A DNA stretch of 33,428 bases from a virus. A program made the position numbers and the translations under genes. The DNA lies in IMG/VR virus record IMGVR_UViG_3300050010_000496, positions 1-33,428 of that record. One strand, given 5' to 3'. The notes beneath the pieces are model-generated. The model was not told the DNA's origin. It saw nothing but the letters and a program-made list of their open reading frames with translations, and did not search any database. Shown in pieces: positions 7,441-15,083 of the stretch. How positions within the stretch are numbered: position 1 is the stretch's first letter; every line of letters begins with the position of its first letter.

Positions 7441-8859
7441 ATGAGCACTAGTACCAATCCAACGCAGGCACAAATCGCAACAGTAGCTCAGGCTCTAAGC
7501 CAGCAGTACGGAATTCCTGTAAATTTAATCATGGCCACTGTTAGCTATGAGTCTAATAATCAGCAGTACAAGGATGGAGTGACTAACACTAATCCTTCGG
7601 GAGCTGCTGGATTGATGCAAATTATGCCTGATAGCAGTGTTCCAGGATTAACTTCTGCTGATTGGAATACTAACTGGCAAGCTAATATGCAGGCAGGTGT
7701 CTACCTCATGAACTCCCACATACAAAATCCTCCAGGGGGGAATGGAGGAGTAACTCCCACTCCACCCTATTCTGTAAACCAGCTTGCTAACGGAATGGTT
7801 GGATATGAAGGAAAAGGGGGTCTTCAGTCACAAGTTAACGCACAACAGGTCATGACCTTGGCAGGTTATGGTCCGAATGTGGTTTCTTCTGGGTATGGAG
7901 CAGCACCGACACAAACCTACGATTCTTTTCAGACTGCAGGAATAACAAATCCAGGTACTGTACTAACAACCCAACCTGTTACAGGCCAACCCATCACTGA
8001 TACCGCTGATCTCTACCCTCCTTATGTCATAACAGAGGGACTGGACGCTGTTCCTTGGTGGCTGATGAAAGGTGGTGTTACTGAGAATCCCTGGCTCAAG
8101 CAAGTTCCAGCCCCGGTCACCTTTGAGGTCATGCTACCTAACAGAACGATGCTTTCAAATACCAAGGCAGGAAACAATTCTGGCACGATCTCGATTCGAC
8201 TAAATGCTTCAGTCTCTAGTTTCGAAGTTCAGTCCGGTCATGTCGTCAATAAAGGTCTATCTCGCACAGGAATGCATATCACGATGTGGGGACAGGAAGC
8301 TGACCTGATCTCAGGGGAAGCTAACACCGGCGCATTCATGAATGCTCTGGGCATCACGAGCTTTCTCAGCGTTTCAAGCATCAGTGCTCAGCTTCAATCT
8401 CAAATTGCCAAAGCATTCACTCATTCAAAGGCGTCTCTGGACTATGACACCAGCAGTGCAAGCAACGACCTGAGAATTGCTGCCAGAGATGCCTTCATGG
8501 AGCTTCTAGCACTATTTAAGGCCAATGGAGTTGTGTGGTTCAGAAATTCCACTATTGGTTCTGGTACTGGAGCAACCAATCCGGTTGGAGTGGACTCCTT
8601 TTCTCCTCAGACTGGATTGTCAAACTACCAGATGAACGCTCGTACCAATGATGTCATGGCTCGAGGCCAAGTCATCATGAAGTTTCGCAATTCAATGTAC
8701 TTGGGATATTTCAAGTCGCTGGAATACGAAATGGAAGCCGAACGCCCATTCTACTGGAAGTTCAGATTCGTGTTCCAGGTTGAGAAGACTTTGACTTTGA
8801 ACTACACCCCGATGGTAGTGAACACTCAGGCACCTTATGGACCAAACTCAGACGGCTAG
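7441..8859 (+). CDS. Lytic transglycosylase fused to a baseplate/tail structural domain
   Basis: GGAG lies 5 bases before the ATG. Residues about 8-150 form a soluble-lytic-transglycosylase (lysozyme-like) domain. The catalytic Glu is E37 in SYESN, followed by the signature GAAGLMQIMP near 54-63 and by MVGYEG, which fits the later conserved Tyr motif. The enzyme would cleave the glycan backbone of peptidoglycan at the tail tip during DNA entry. After a Pro/Thr-rich linker, residues about 195-460 form a beta-rich structural domain similar in layout to the protein encoded next (RTGMHITMWG against RDGWKFGVWG). The product is therefore a virion enzyme anchored in the baseplate. The transglycosylase part is AT-richer (22 of 60 G or C at 7501-7560) than the structural part (27 of 60 at 8641-8700), consistent with a domain fusion or exchange. 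Confidence 0.85.
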   Translation: MSTSTNPTQAQIATVAQALSQQYGIPVNLIMATVSYESNNQQYKDGVTNTNPSGAAGLMQIMPDSSVPGLTSADWNTNWQANMQAGVYLMNSHIQNPPGGNGGVTPTPPYSVNQLANGMVGYEGKGGLQSQVNAQQVMTLAGYGPNVVSSGYGAAPTQTYDSFQTAGITNPGTVLTTQPVTGQPITDTADLYPPYVITEGLDAVPWWLMKGGVTENPWLKQVPAPVTFEVMLPNRTMLSNTKAGNNSGTISIRLNASVSSFEVQSGHVVNKGLSRTGMHITMWGQEADLISGEANTGAFMNALGITSFLSVSSISAQLQSQIAKAFTHSKASLDYDTSSASNDLRIAARDAFMELLALFKANGVVWFRNSTIGSGTGATNPVGVDSFSPQTGLSNYQMNARTNDVMARGQVIMKFRNSMYLGYFKSLEYEMEAERPFYWKFRFVFQVEKTLTLNYTPMVVNTQAPYGPNSDG

Positions 8860-8868
8860 AGGATTCCG

Positions 8869-10038
8869 ATGACGACAACTTCAGCAGCCCTCGCTCTACC
8901 AATTCGCTCTGAAAGAGTCGTATTGCCGGTTACTGCTCCGAGTTCTCTAGCAATTCCTTCTGGAAGACCAATTTCCACCAGTACTTCCGATTTTCAGATT
9001 ATTGCCGCTCTCAAACCATACACGGACTACATCGTGTTCAGAATTCCTCATCGTGGAATCACTTCAAGCGGCAGTCCGGATCCCACCAATCCAGCCTACT
9101 TTCGATTCTTGATCAATCCTCATACAGTGCGGGTTTCTCATCAGACTCAAGACACTCAGTTGATGACTCGTGATGGTTGGAAGTTCGGAGTTTGGGGAGA
9201 GGGATTTGTAGAGGTAAGTTTCTCAGGTAAGACTGCTGGGCAGTATTTCACATTGGGAACCACCGACATGTTCAAGGAGTTCACTGAATCCTACCAGAAC
9301 TTGCTGGAACTTCAGTCTCTCTTTGACAACAACGGATACTGGTTCGAAGGAGAGACTCCGGCAGCCGGAGGAACATCGACAGGACAGGCGATTCCCACGG
9401 CTCTTACCAAGCGCAGAATCAAGATGCATGAGGATGTAGAGATTTTCTGTGGAGAAACCATTTGGTCTGGAATGTTTGACAAACTGAATGTTTCTCAGAA
9501 TGTAGACAGCCCTTTCTTGGCTGACTTCAACATCTCGTTCACGGCTTGGAAGGAAAGATATCGCTTAGATTCGCCATATAGAAATGCAGGGGCATGCAAC
9601 ATCCAGCGCGGTCATTCCTACAGTGCATTTGCCTCCGTAGTGAATTCTTCTGGGCAAAACACGACGCTGGCAGATGCTGATGTAGATTCAGGTGCCTCTA
9701 CTTCTCTTCTCACTAACATATACACGAATACCTGGCTTAATGGTCAGCCAGTTCCAATACCATCAGCAGCACAAGTTTCGAACTCGCCTGCTTTGGCTGC
9801 AGCAGCGCAGCAGCAAACTGCTCCAGTAGTGACTCCCAGTCTGACTGCCGCGTCTACTGATCGTAGTGATCTTCTTAATCCAGATCCCACTTATTGGAAT
9901 GGTGGTGGAGGCGGAGGAGGTTTGGATCCGGCAGGGTCATACTTTGGTGTAACTCCAGTTGATTCATCCGCGTTTTCGTATCCACCAATCGTTTCAACTG
10001 CATTTCCTATTCAGGAAGGAGTAACAAATGGCAAGTAA
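8869..10038 (+). CDS. Baseplate/tail protein paralogous to the preceding C-terminal domain
   Basis: An AGAGG sequence lies 6 bases before the ATG. The 389-aa product has a beta-rich core at about residues 60-245 that can be lined up by eye with the C-terminal domain of the transglycosylase fusion. Shared features are a WG turn after an R-x-G motif, a following SGxAxxxxF-like stretch, an L-L-x-L-F-x-x-N-G helix end, and a closing strand pair. The remaining C-terminal part is low in complexity: Ala/Thr/Ser-rich, with a run of seven glycines before LDPAGSYF. A structural role near the baseplate or tail tip is inferred from this relationship and from the neighbouring hub and spike genes. The last 11 bases overlap the next gene, whose ribosome binding site lies inside this one, so translation is probably coupled. 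Confidence 0.65.
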   Translation: MTTTSAALALPIRSERVVLPVTAPSSLAIPSGRPISTSTSDFQIIAALKPYTDYIVFRIPHRGITSSGSPDPTNPAYFRFLINPHTVRVSHQTQDTQLMTRDGWKFGVWGEGFVEVSFSGKTAGQYFTLGTTDMFKEFTESYQNLLELQSLFDNNGYWFEGETPAAGGTSTGQAIPTALTKRRIKMHEDVEIFCGETIWSGMFDKLNVSQNVDSPFLADFNISFTAWKERYRLDSPYRNAGACNIQRGHSYSAFASVVNSSGQNTTLADADVDSGASTSLLTNIYTNTWLNGQPVPIPSAAQVSNSPALAAAAQQQTAPVVTPSLTAASTDRSDLLNPDPTYWNGGGGGGGLDPAGSYFGVTPVDSSAFSYPPIVSTAFPIQEGVTNGK

Positions 10039-12736
10039 CCCAGCTGATCTCCCTCAGAATCTGGACATCTCCAGTGGTATTCCTTCCGGACCAGTGAATC
10101 TTGATATCTTTGGCAATACTCCAACTGTTACCGGGCCAGCGAATCTGGATATCTTTGGCAATACTCCAACTGTTACCGGACCAGCGAAGATCCGCAACAT
10201 AATCCAGACTGTCCAAGAGCGTGAAATCGTCAAGACAGCTCCAGATCTGGTAGTGATGATTGATGGAGCATCGTATCTAGAGAACGGCTATGTTCATCCT
10301 CAGGATGGAAGTACGACTCCCTATGCTCTCGTACATTTCAACGAACACGTCATCGGGTTCAGTGCAGGATATGACACTGACCAGTTGGTGCCTCAATGTT
10401 CAATCAATCTCAGTGTACCAAATGCTCAGAAGTACCTCTACCAGACTATCGGTGGCAACAATCTTCTGAAGACCATGGATGAGCTTGTTGTGTTTGCCAA
10501 AGGGTACTGGCTGTCTCCCAAGGGCAACTCACTCTACCACAGAGTCTTCAAAGGATTGATTAAGTCGGTTTCCCACACTGACAACGGCAAGACTCTCGAC
10601 ATCACGATTACAGGAATTGGGATACTGCATTTTTTACAACTTATGCAAATGGAATTATGCCCTCCAATACAAACTAATGCTATGTCTAGCACAGAATTTA
10701 TGGTGACTAATCAAGCGAACTTAACACCATATGAGATGATTGCAGCTACATTTAGAGAAAAGGACTTGTTACAAGGGTTTAATGCTATGACTTCAAACTA
10801 CAATTGGGGATTTAATGGCGGAATTGGCAATCCAAGTCAGTCTGTTTGGGCAAACGCTATCAATGCTGGATACATTGAAAAGTGGCAAGCAATTTTGCTC
10901 AACTTAGACCAGGATGTCCATGTGTACGGATTACAACCTCCTAATCCGAATGAATCTACTCTACAACGGTTTCCTCCGTCAACTGATCGTTCAAAAGAGG
11001 CAATGAGTCATCTTTTTGCTAACACTGTTGTTACAGAAAATGACCAAATTGAGAAAACTATATTTTTAGATTCTATCAGAGAACATTTGCCTGAACTTAC
11101 AACAGGTAATATTGAACCATTTCAAGGTCGAATGACCAATCGACTTGATAGACTTCATGCCATTATAAACATGATTGGATTTGAAGGATATCAGGATGTT
11201 AATGGATCAGTAATTGTCAAACCTCCTCTGTACAACTTGGACTGTACAAATCTAGATAATGTTGGTGATCCTGTTGTTGAACCCTCAACACCAGTTTCAG
11301 CTTCAAATCTGACTGCAGTCAATAATCCGTTCATTATTTTATTATCTGAAATTCTGCCGAACGAATCCGAGGTTGAAGACGAAAATGGAGTGGTATGCAC
11401 TCGTATGCAGGTTGTAGGAAGTTACGAACCCAGTCAAGCCTTTGTTGATGTTGATTTGAATCTGAAGACTTCTGGCGATTTTATTGACCCCGATAAACTG
11501 TCTAGATTTGGACTTCGTGAACAACCTCCTAAACAATGCGGGTGGGTACATTTTGATGATAGAAACTTTCTTTTCGCTGTTGCTTGTTGGGAACTTCAGA
11601 AAGCTAACAAAGGATGGAGAACCTACACTTGTACTATTCCTCTTCGTCCTGAATTGAAACTGGGATTTCCTGTATTTTTGCCTCATAAGGACATGTACGG
11701 CTATGTGAAGAGCATTCAACACAGCTATCAGTACGGAGGAACTGCCACCACCACAGTAACCCTGGATGCGATCAGGAAGAGACCGATGTACCCGGCTTCA
11801 ACTGTGCAGAATTCACAGAACGGAGATGGAGCGACCGGACCCACGACATACTACTCAGCACAGCCAAACCTAGTTCACCAGATGACCGATACTTCTTCAG
11901 CCACTTCAGCTTCAGGTCAAGTAGGAATTCCTGGAAGTAATCCTGAAGTAGCCTATACTGGGAATGCTACCACAATCCCCACAGTGACTTCAGATCCAGC
12001 TAACCTTGTAAATGGTTCCACTGATCAGGCAAGATTACAAGCCTACAAAGCTGCTACACTTCAAAAATGGACAGGAATGCCTTATGATACTCCAGGTAGG
12101 AGCTATCGTGTTCAGATGAATCCAATATTTGATACTAAGAGACCTGTAGATGCAGTGTACTTCAAAATTCTAACAGGTAACTTAACAACTGGTACAGCAG
12201 CTGGTAACTCTTCGATGATTCCCTACACAGATAGCAAAGGGTACGAAGTTATTCCTCCATTTCCATGGGGAAGATATACAAGTCTTCGCAAGGCTCTGAA
12301 TGTATGTTGTCAAGGATCCAGTATTTCAAATAGTCAAGTTGGAAAAGTTCCTAACGCAGTCGGAACTCTGAATGCAGCACAGTCTTTTCTATTTTCAGGA
12401 GTTGGAACTCCTCCTAACTCAAGTGCAGGAGACAGTATGCAATCTGTTGCTTCTACGATAGCTTCACTGGTGAATGATGATTCCGTGTTTGAGCTTACTT
12501 ACACCGATGCCACCACGGCGGCTGATCAATCCACAAAACAGCAACAGAGTCTAGTATCAGACCTGGAGACATCCATTAATGCCAAGGCTCAACTGATGGT
12601 CAGTGGATTACCCACCAATTCCAACTTGGTCAAGGTTTTATCACAAATCGGGTCTTCCACTACTCAAGTCACAGGATCCACAATATCTGATGATCTGAAA
12701 CAACTGAACGCGGGATTCAAGAACTTCACGTCATAG
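10028..12736 (+). CDS. Baseplate hub-like protein with N-terminal NLDI repeats
   Basis: AAGGAG lies 6 bases upstream of the ATG inside the preceding gene. Residues 11-53 hold one degenerate and two nearly identical NLDI repeats. From about residue 70 a beta-rich domain begins (VIGFSAGYDTDQL, SINLSVPN, then VFKGLIKSVSHTDNGKTLDITITG). This pattern is familiar from gp27/gpD-type hub proteins that form the ring on which the spike sits. The call is supported by the OB-fold spike-like gene directly downstream. Around residues 540-610 another beta segment ends in an SIQHSYQYGG stretch. The C-terminal 250 residues are Ser/Thr/Gln-rich and helical at the end. At 902 aa it is much longer than classical hubs (about 400 aa). 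The interior is AT-rich (21 of 60 at 10741-10800) while the ends are not (29 of 60 at 11701-11760). Confidence 0.6.
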   Translation: MASNPADLPQNLDISSGIPSGPVNLDIFGNTPTVTGPANLDIFGNTPTVTGPAKIRNIIQTVQEREIVKTAPDLVVMIDGASYLENGYVHPQDGSTTPYALVHFNEHVIGFSAGYDTDQLVPQCSINLSVPNAQKYLYQTIGGNNLLKTMDELVVFAKGYWLSPKGNSLYHRVFKGLIKSVSHTDNGKTLDITITGIGILHFLQLMQMELCPPIQTNAMSSTEFMVTNQANLTPYEMIAATFREKDLLQGFNAMTSNYNWGFNGGIGNPSQSVWANAINAGYIEKWQAILLNLDQDVHVYGLQPPNPNESTLQRFPPSTDRSKEAMSHLFANTVVTENDQIEKTIFLDSIREHLPELTTGNIEPFQGRMTNRLDRLHAIINMIGFEGYQDVNGSVIVKPPLYNLDCTNLDNVGDPVVEPSTPVSASNLTAVNNPFIILLSEILPNESEVEDENGVVCTRMQVVGSYEPSQAFVDVDLNLKTSGDFIDPDKLSRFGLREQPPKQCGWVHFDDRNFLFAVACWELQKANKGWRTYTCTIPLRPELKLGFPVFLPHKDMYGYVKSIQHSYQYGGTATTTVTLDAIRKRPMYPASTVQNSQNGDGATGPTTYYSAQPNLVHQMTDTSSATSASGQVGIPGSNPEVAYTGNATTIPTVTSDPANLVNGSTDQARLQAYKAATLQKWTGMPYDTPGRSYRVQMNPIFDTKRPVDAVYFKILTGNLTTGTAAGNSSMIPYTDSKGYEVIPPFPWGRYTSLRKALNVCCQGSSISNSQVGKVPNAVGTLNAAQSFLFSGVGTPPNSSAGDSMQSVASTIASLVNDDSVFELTYTDATTAADQSTKQQQSLVSDLETSINAKAQLMVSGLPTNSNLVKVLSQIGSSTTQVTGSTISDDLKQLNAGFKNFTS
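10050..10070 (+). repeat. 21-bp dispersed repeat, copy in the hub gene
   Basis: Identical over 21 bases to 15787-15807 in the 1066-aa baseplate gene. Both copies are read in the same frame and encode PQNLDI. The match continues imperfectly for about another 14 bases. Confidence 0.8.
10058..10186 (+). repeat. In-frame tandem repeat encoding NLDI units
   Basis: Two 45-bp units (10097-10141 and 10142-10186) differ at only two bases and encode NLDIFGNTPTVTGPA twice. They are preceded by a diverged 39-bp unit (10058-10096) encoding NLDISSGIPSGPV. All are in the reading frame of the hub-like gene near its N-terminus. Confidence 0.9.
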
Positions 12737-12743
12737 GAGATCA

Positions 12744-15074
12744 ATGTCTGACTTTTTCACAACATATCCTGTCAGCCCTATTGAAACAACTAGGGAGCAA
12801 GACGAGTTCCAACTCTTCTTGGCGAGAATTCTGACAGTTGACCATGAGAAAATATCGTGCACTCTTAAAGATGAACGTAACGGAGCAATTTACAGAGCCG
12901 ATCTTATTCCAGCAAATGCTTCATCAACAACGTCTACTGATGTTAATCTTCCAGAAGTAGGAACTAGATGTTTGTGTGCTAATGTTACCTATCTAAAAGG
13001 AATCGTTAGAGTAGCAATCATTGCTTATATGCTTTCTGACACTTTTCAGGGACTATCGGCGATTGCGATTAAAGGTCCTAATGAAACCTCTGGTAGTACG
13101 AGGACTCGCTCTTTGTATCGCAAAGCCTATCCTGGTCAGAAGACGGTCAACACGAGTGGTGGATATACTGAGAAAACTGATGGAGGGTGGGACAAGACCA
13201 CTGCAGACCTGAGCAGGGACAAGTTAGATCCACACAGTAGAACTTGGTCACAATCGACGTCAGCCCTTGTGAGATACACTGACAGTGGCCTTCACGTGAC
13301 TGGTCCGGTGAGTCGCCCAGGCGCGACAACGGTATCTCCTCGCATTCTCCCAGATGGATCGTCGGAGAACATTGTCTATCTCCAACCAAACAGCAAACTC
13401 ACCAGCAGATACACGAGTGGATCTCAGGATATCACTCCCTTGGTGGAAGCTCGTGAGATGGTTCAGGAGTTCGCTCTAGACTATCCGGTTCCCATTGAGG
13501 TTCTCAACACGAGTCTCATGGACCAAATTCTGGGGACTACAGCCAATCTTTGGGAAAGAACCAAGATCGTTCAGACCGGCAACGTATCCAACGATGATCA
13601 GGCAATATCCATTGATCAAACCTGGGATCTTCCATCAAATGCAGCAGTAACCACCAAACCTGTTGGTCCCACCACGAGTGATGGTCCAACTCCTCGTCGT
13701 CGCGGGTACATCATGGAGAAGGTGGCCGGTACACTGGTTGGTTACAACCAGTTCGACAAAGCCAACTATGGACAGGTTCTCAAACCATATCTCTTCAAGG
13801 ATCGATTCTCAAACAATGTAGCCTCCGGATACAACGTAGTTGCAGCCAGTAACGATCACTCTGAGACTCGGCTCGCGGCTTCAGCCCTTGCTGTTCGCTT
13901 TCCTCATGAGTACAACACTACTCGTTGGGATGTAACCAAAGAAGGTCTGATGAGTTTCGAGATTGGATCGACCATTCCAAAGGAGAATATCCTCTACGAT
14001 GGTGGATCCTATGAGAATCCTCTTGGTGCAGGTCGTTCAGTCGAAGGTCACTTGGTTGGAAGTCTGAAGATGGTTGTAGGGAAGAATCGGGATCAGGAAG
14101 ATTCCATAGACCTGACAGCCCTGGGCCAGACAGTTTTTCGGTTTGGTGCTGATGACACTTCACTTCCCAATGTTCGTCGGACGGTCTTCACTCAGAATCG
14201 CGGTCAGAACGACGCTTCTCTCGCTCGTACACTTCAGTATTGGACTCATCCGAAGACAGGACTTGGAGATGCTGGGAGTCTGACCAACAAGACTGCGATG
14301 GAGAATGTCTCGCTTCGGGCGGCCATGGATGGAGGAACCATCATCAGGTTTGGAGCTAGAAATCCTGGAGTCTTGCGCAAGCATTTGATGAACGGATACA
14401 GCGATGGTCCTGGAATTCATGAAGTGGCTCCCGGGGATCCATCACGACAGGATAGCAAGACGAGCGGTCGTCCTACCTATGGATCTGGAGACACGAAGTA
14501 CTCTTTCCATGATCTGACTCAGGCCGGTGCTCCCGTCGCCAAGATGCTTCCCTACAACTGGAGTGGTTCTCCCATTTCTACGAGCATGGATCGTCATGGC
14601 CTCTCAATCGACTTCCACACCGTTCGTGATACTCTACTGAGAATCGGGGCCAATCCGGATACCAATCAATCTTTGCTGATGGATCTTGCCGGCGGACTGG
14701 TTAGCTGGATGGGAAAGGACAAGCAAGGACGTTCAGTGACAGCCACTTTGGATGGCGGTGTCGAGTTAGTGATCGGACCCAATAACCAGCAAAAGGGTCT
14801 TCGGATGGAGATTACTGGAGATGTGGATTGGACGATCAAAGGGAACTTCCACATGCTGGTTACAGGAGATTCTGTTTGGGAGTCAACTACCCATCGTCAC
14901 AATGTCAAGACAGATTATATCATCGCTGCCCAGAACATTACAACAAAGGCGTTGGTGAGACACACGATCGAAGCAGTCGATATCATTCACAATCAAGGTC
15001 TCTATTTTAGTGATGAAAATTCACAGAATCTAGTTCCTGATGCTAACAGTAACTTTTTGCCTCCCGTTGTATAA
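12744..15074 (+). CDS. Baseplate central spike protein (gp5/VgrG-like)
   Basis: An AGGAG sequence overlaps the previous stop, 4 bases before the ATG. Residues about 20-110 look like the OB-fold domain of phage spike proteins (FLARILTVDHEKISCTLKD, then LPEVGTRCLCANV and a hydrophobic closing strand). The long middle region is polar and beta-rich. Residues about 610-750 carry short alternating strands (TATLDGGVELVIGPN, MEITGDVDWTIKGNFHMLVT), which resemble the trimeric beta-helix of gp5 and VgrG spikes. Such proteins form the needle that pierces the outer layers of the host cell when the sheath contracts. No lysozyme domain is present here; the peptidoglycan-cutting function is in the transglycosylase fusion upstream. 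The first 130 codons are visibly AT-richer than the rest, another possible exchange boundary near 13130. Confidence 0.65.
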   Translation: MSDFFTTYPVSPIETTREQDEFQLFLARILTVDHEKISCTLKDERNGAIYRADLIPANASSTTSTDVNLPEVGTRCLCANVTYLKGIVRVAIIAYMLSDTFQGLSAIAIKGPNETSGSTRTRSLYRKAYPGQKTVNTSGGYTEKTDGGWDKTTADLSRDKLDPHSRTWSQSTSALVRYTDSGLHVTGPVSRPGATTVSPRILPDGSSENIVYLQPNSKLTSRYTSGSQDITPLVEAREMVQEFALDYPVPIEVLNTSLMDQILGTTANLWERTKIVQTGNVSNDDQAISIDQTWDLPSNAAVTTKPVGPTTSDGPTPRRRGYIMEKVAGTLVGYNQFDKANYGQVLKPYLFKDRFSNNVASGYNVVAASNDHSETRLAASALAVRFPHEYNTTRWDVTKEGLMSFEIGSTIPKENILYDGGSYENPLGAGRSVEGHLVGSLKMVVGKNRDQEDSIDLTALGQTVFRFGADDTSLPNVRRTVFTQNRGQNDASLARTLQYWTHPKTGLGDAGSLTNKTAMENVSLRAAMDGGTIIRFGARNPGVLRKHLMNGYSDGPGIHEVAPGDPSRQDSKTSGRPTYGSGDTKYSFHDLTQAGAPVAKMLPYNWSGSPISTSMDRHGLSIDFHTVRDTLLRIGANPDTNQSLLMDLAGGLVSWMGKDKQGRSVTATLDGGVELVIGPNNQQKGLRMEITGDVDWTIKGNFHMLVTGDSVWESTTHRHNVKTDYIIAAQNITTKALVRHTIEAVDIIHNQGLYFSDENSQNLVPDANSNFLPPVV

Positions 15075-15083
15075 GGAAGAATC

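Noticed and set aside
9895-9925. Glycine-codon run as a possible microsatellite
   Set aside because: It encodes a plain flexible linker in frame, and the codons are mixed; there is no sign of slippage or broken frames.
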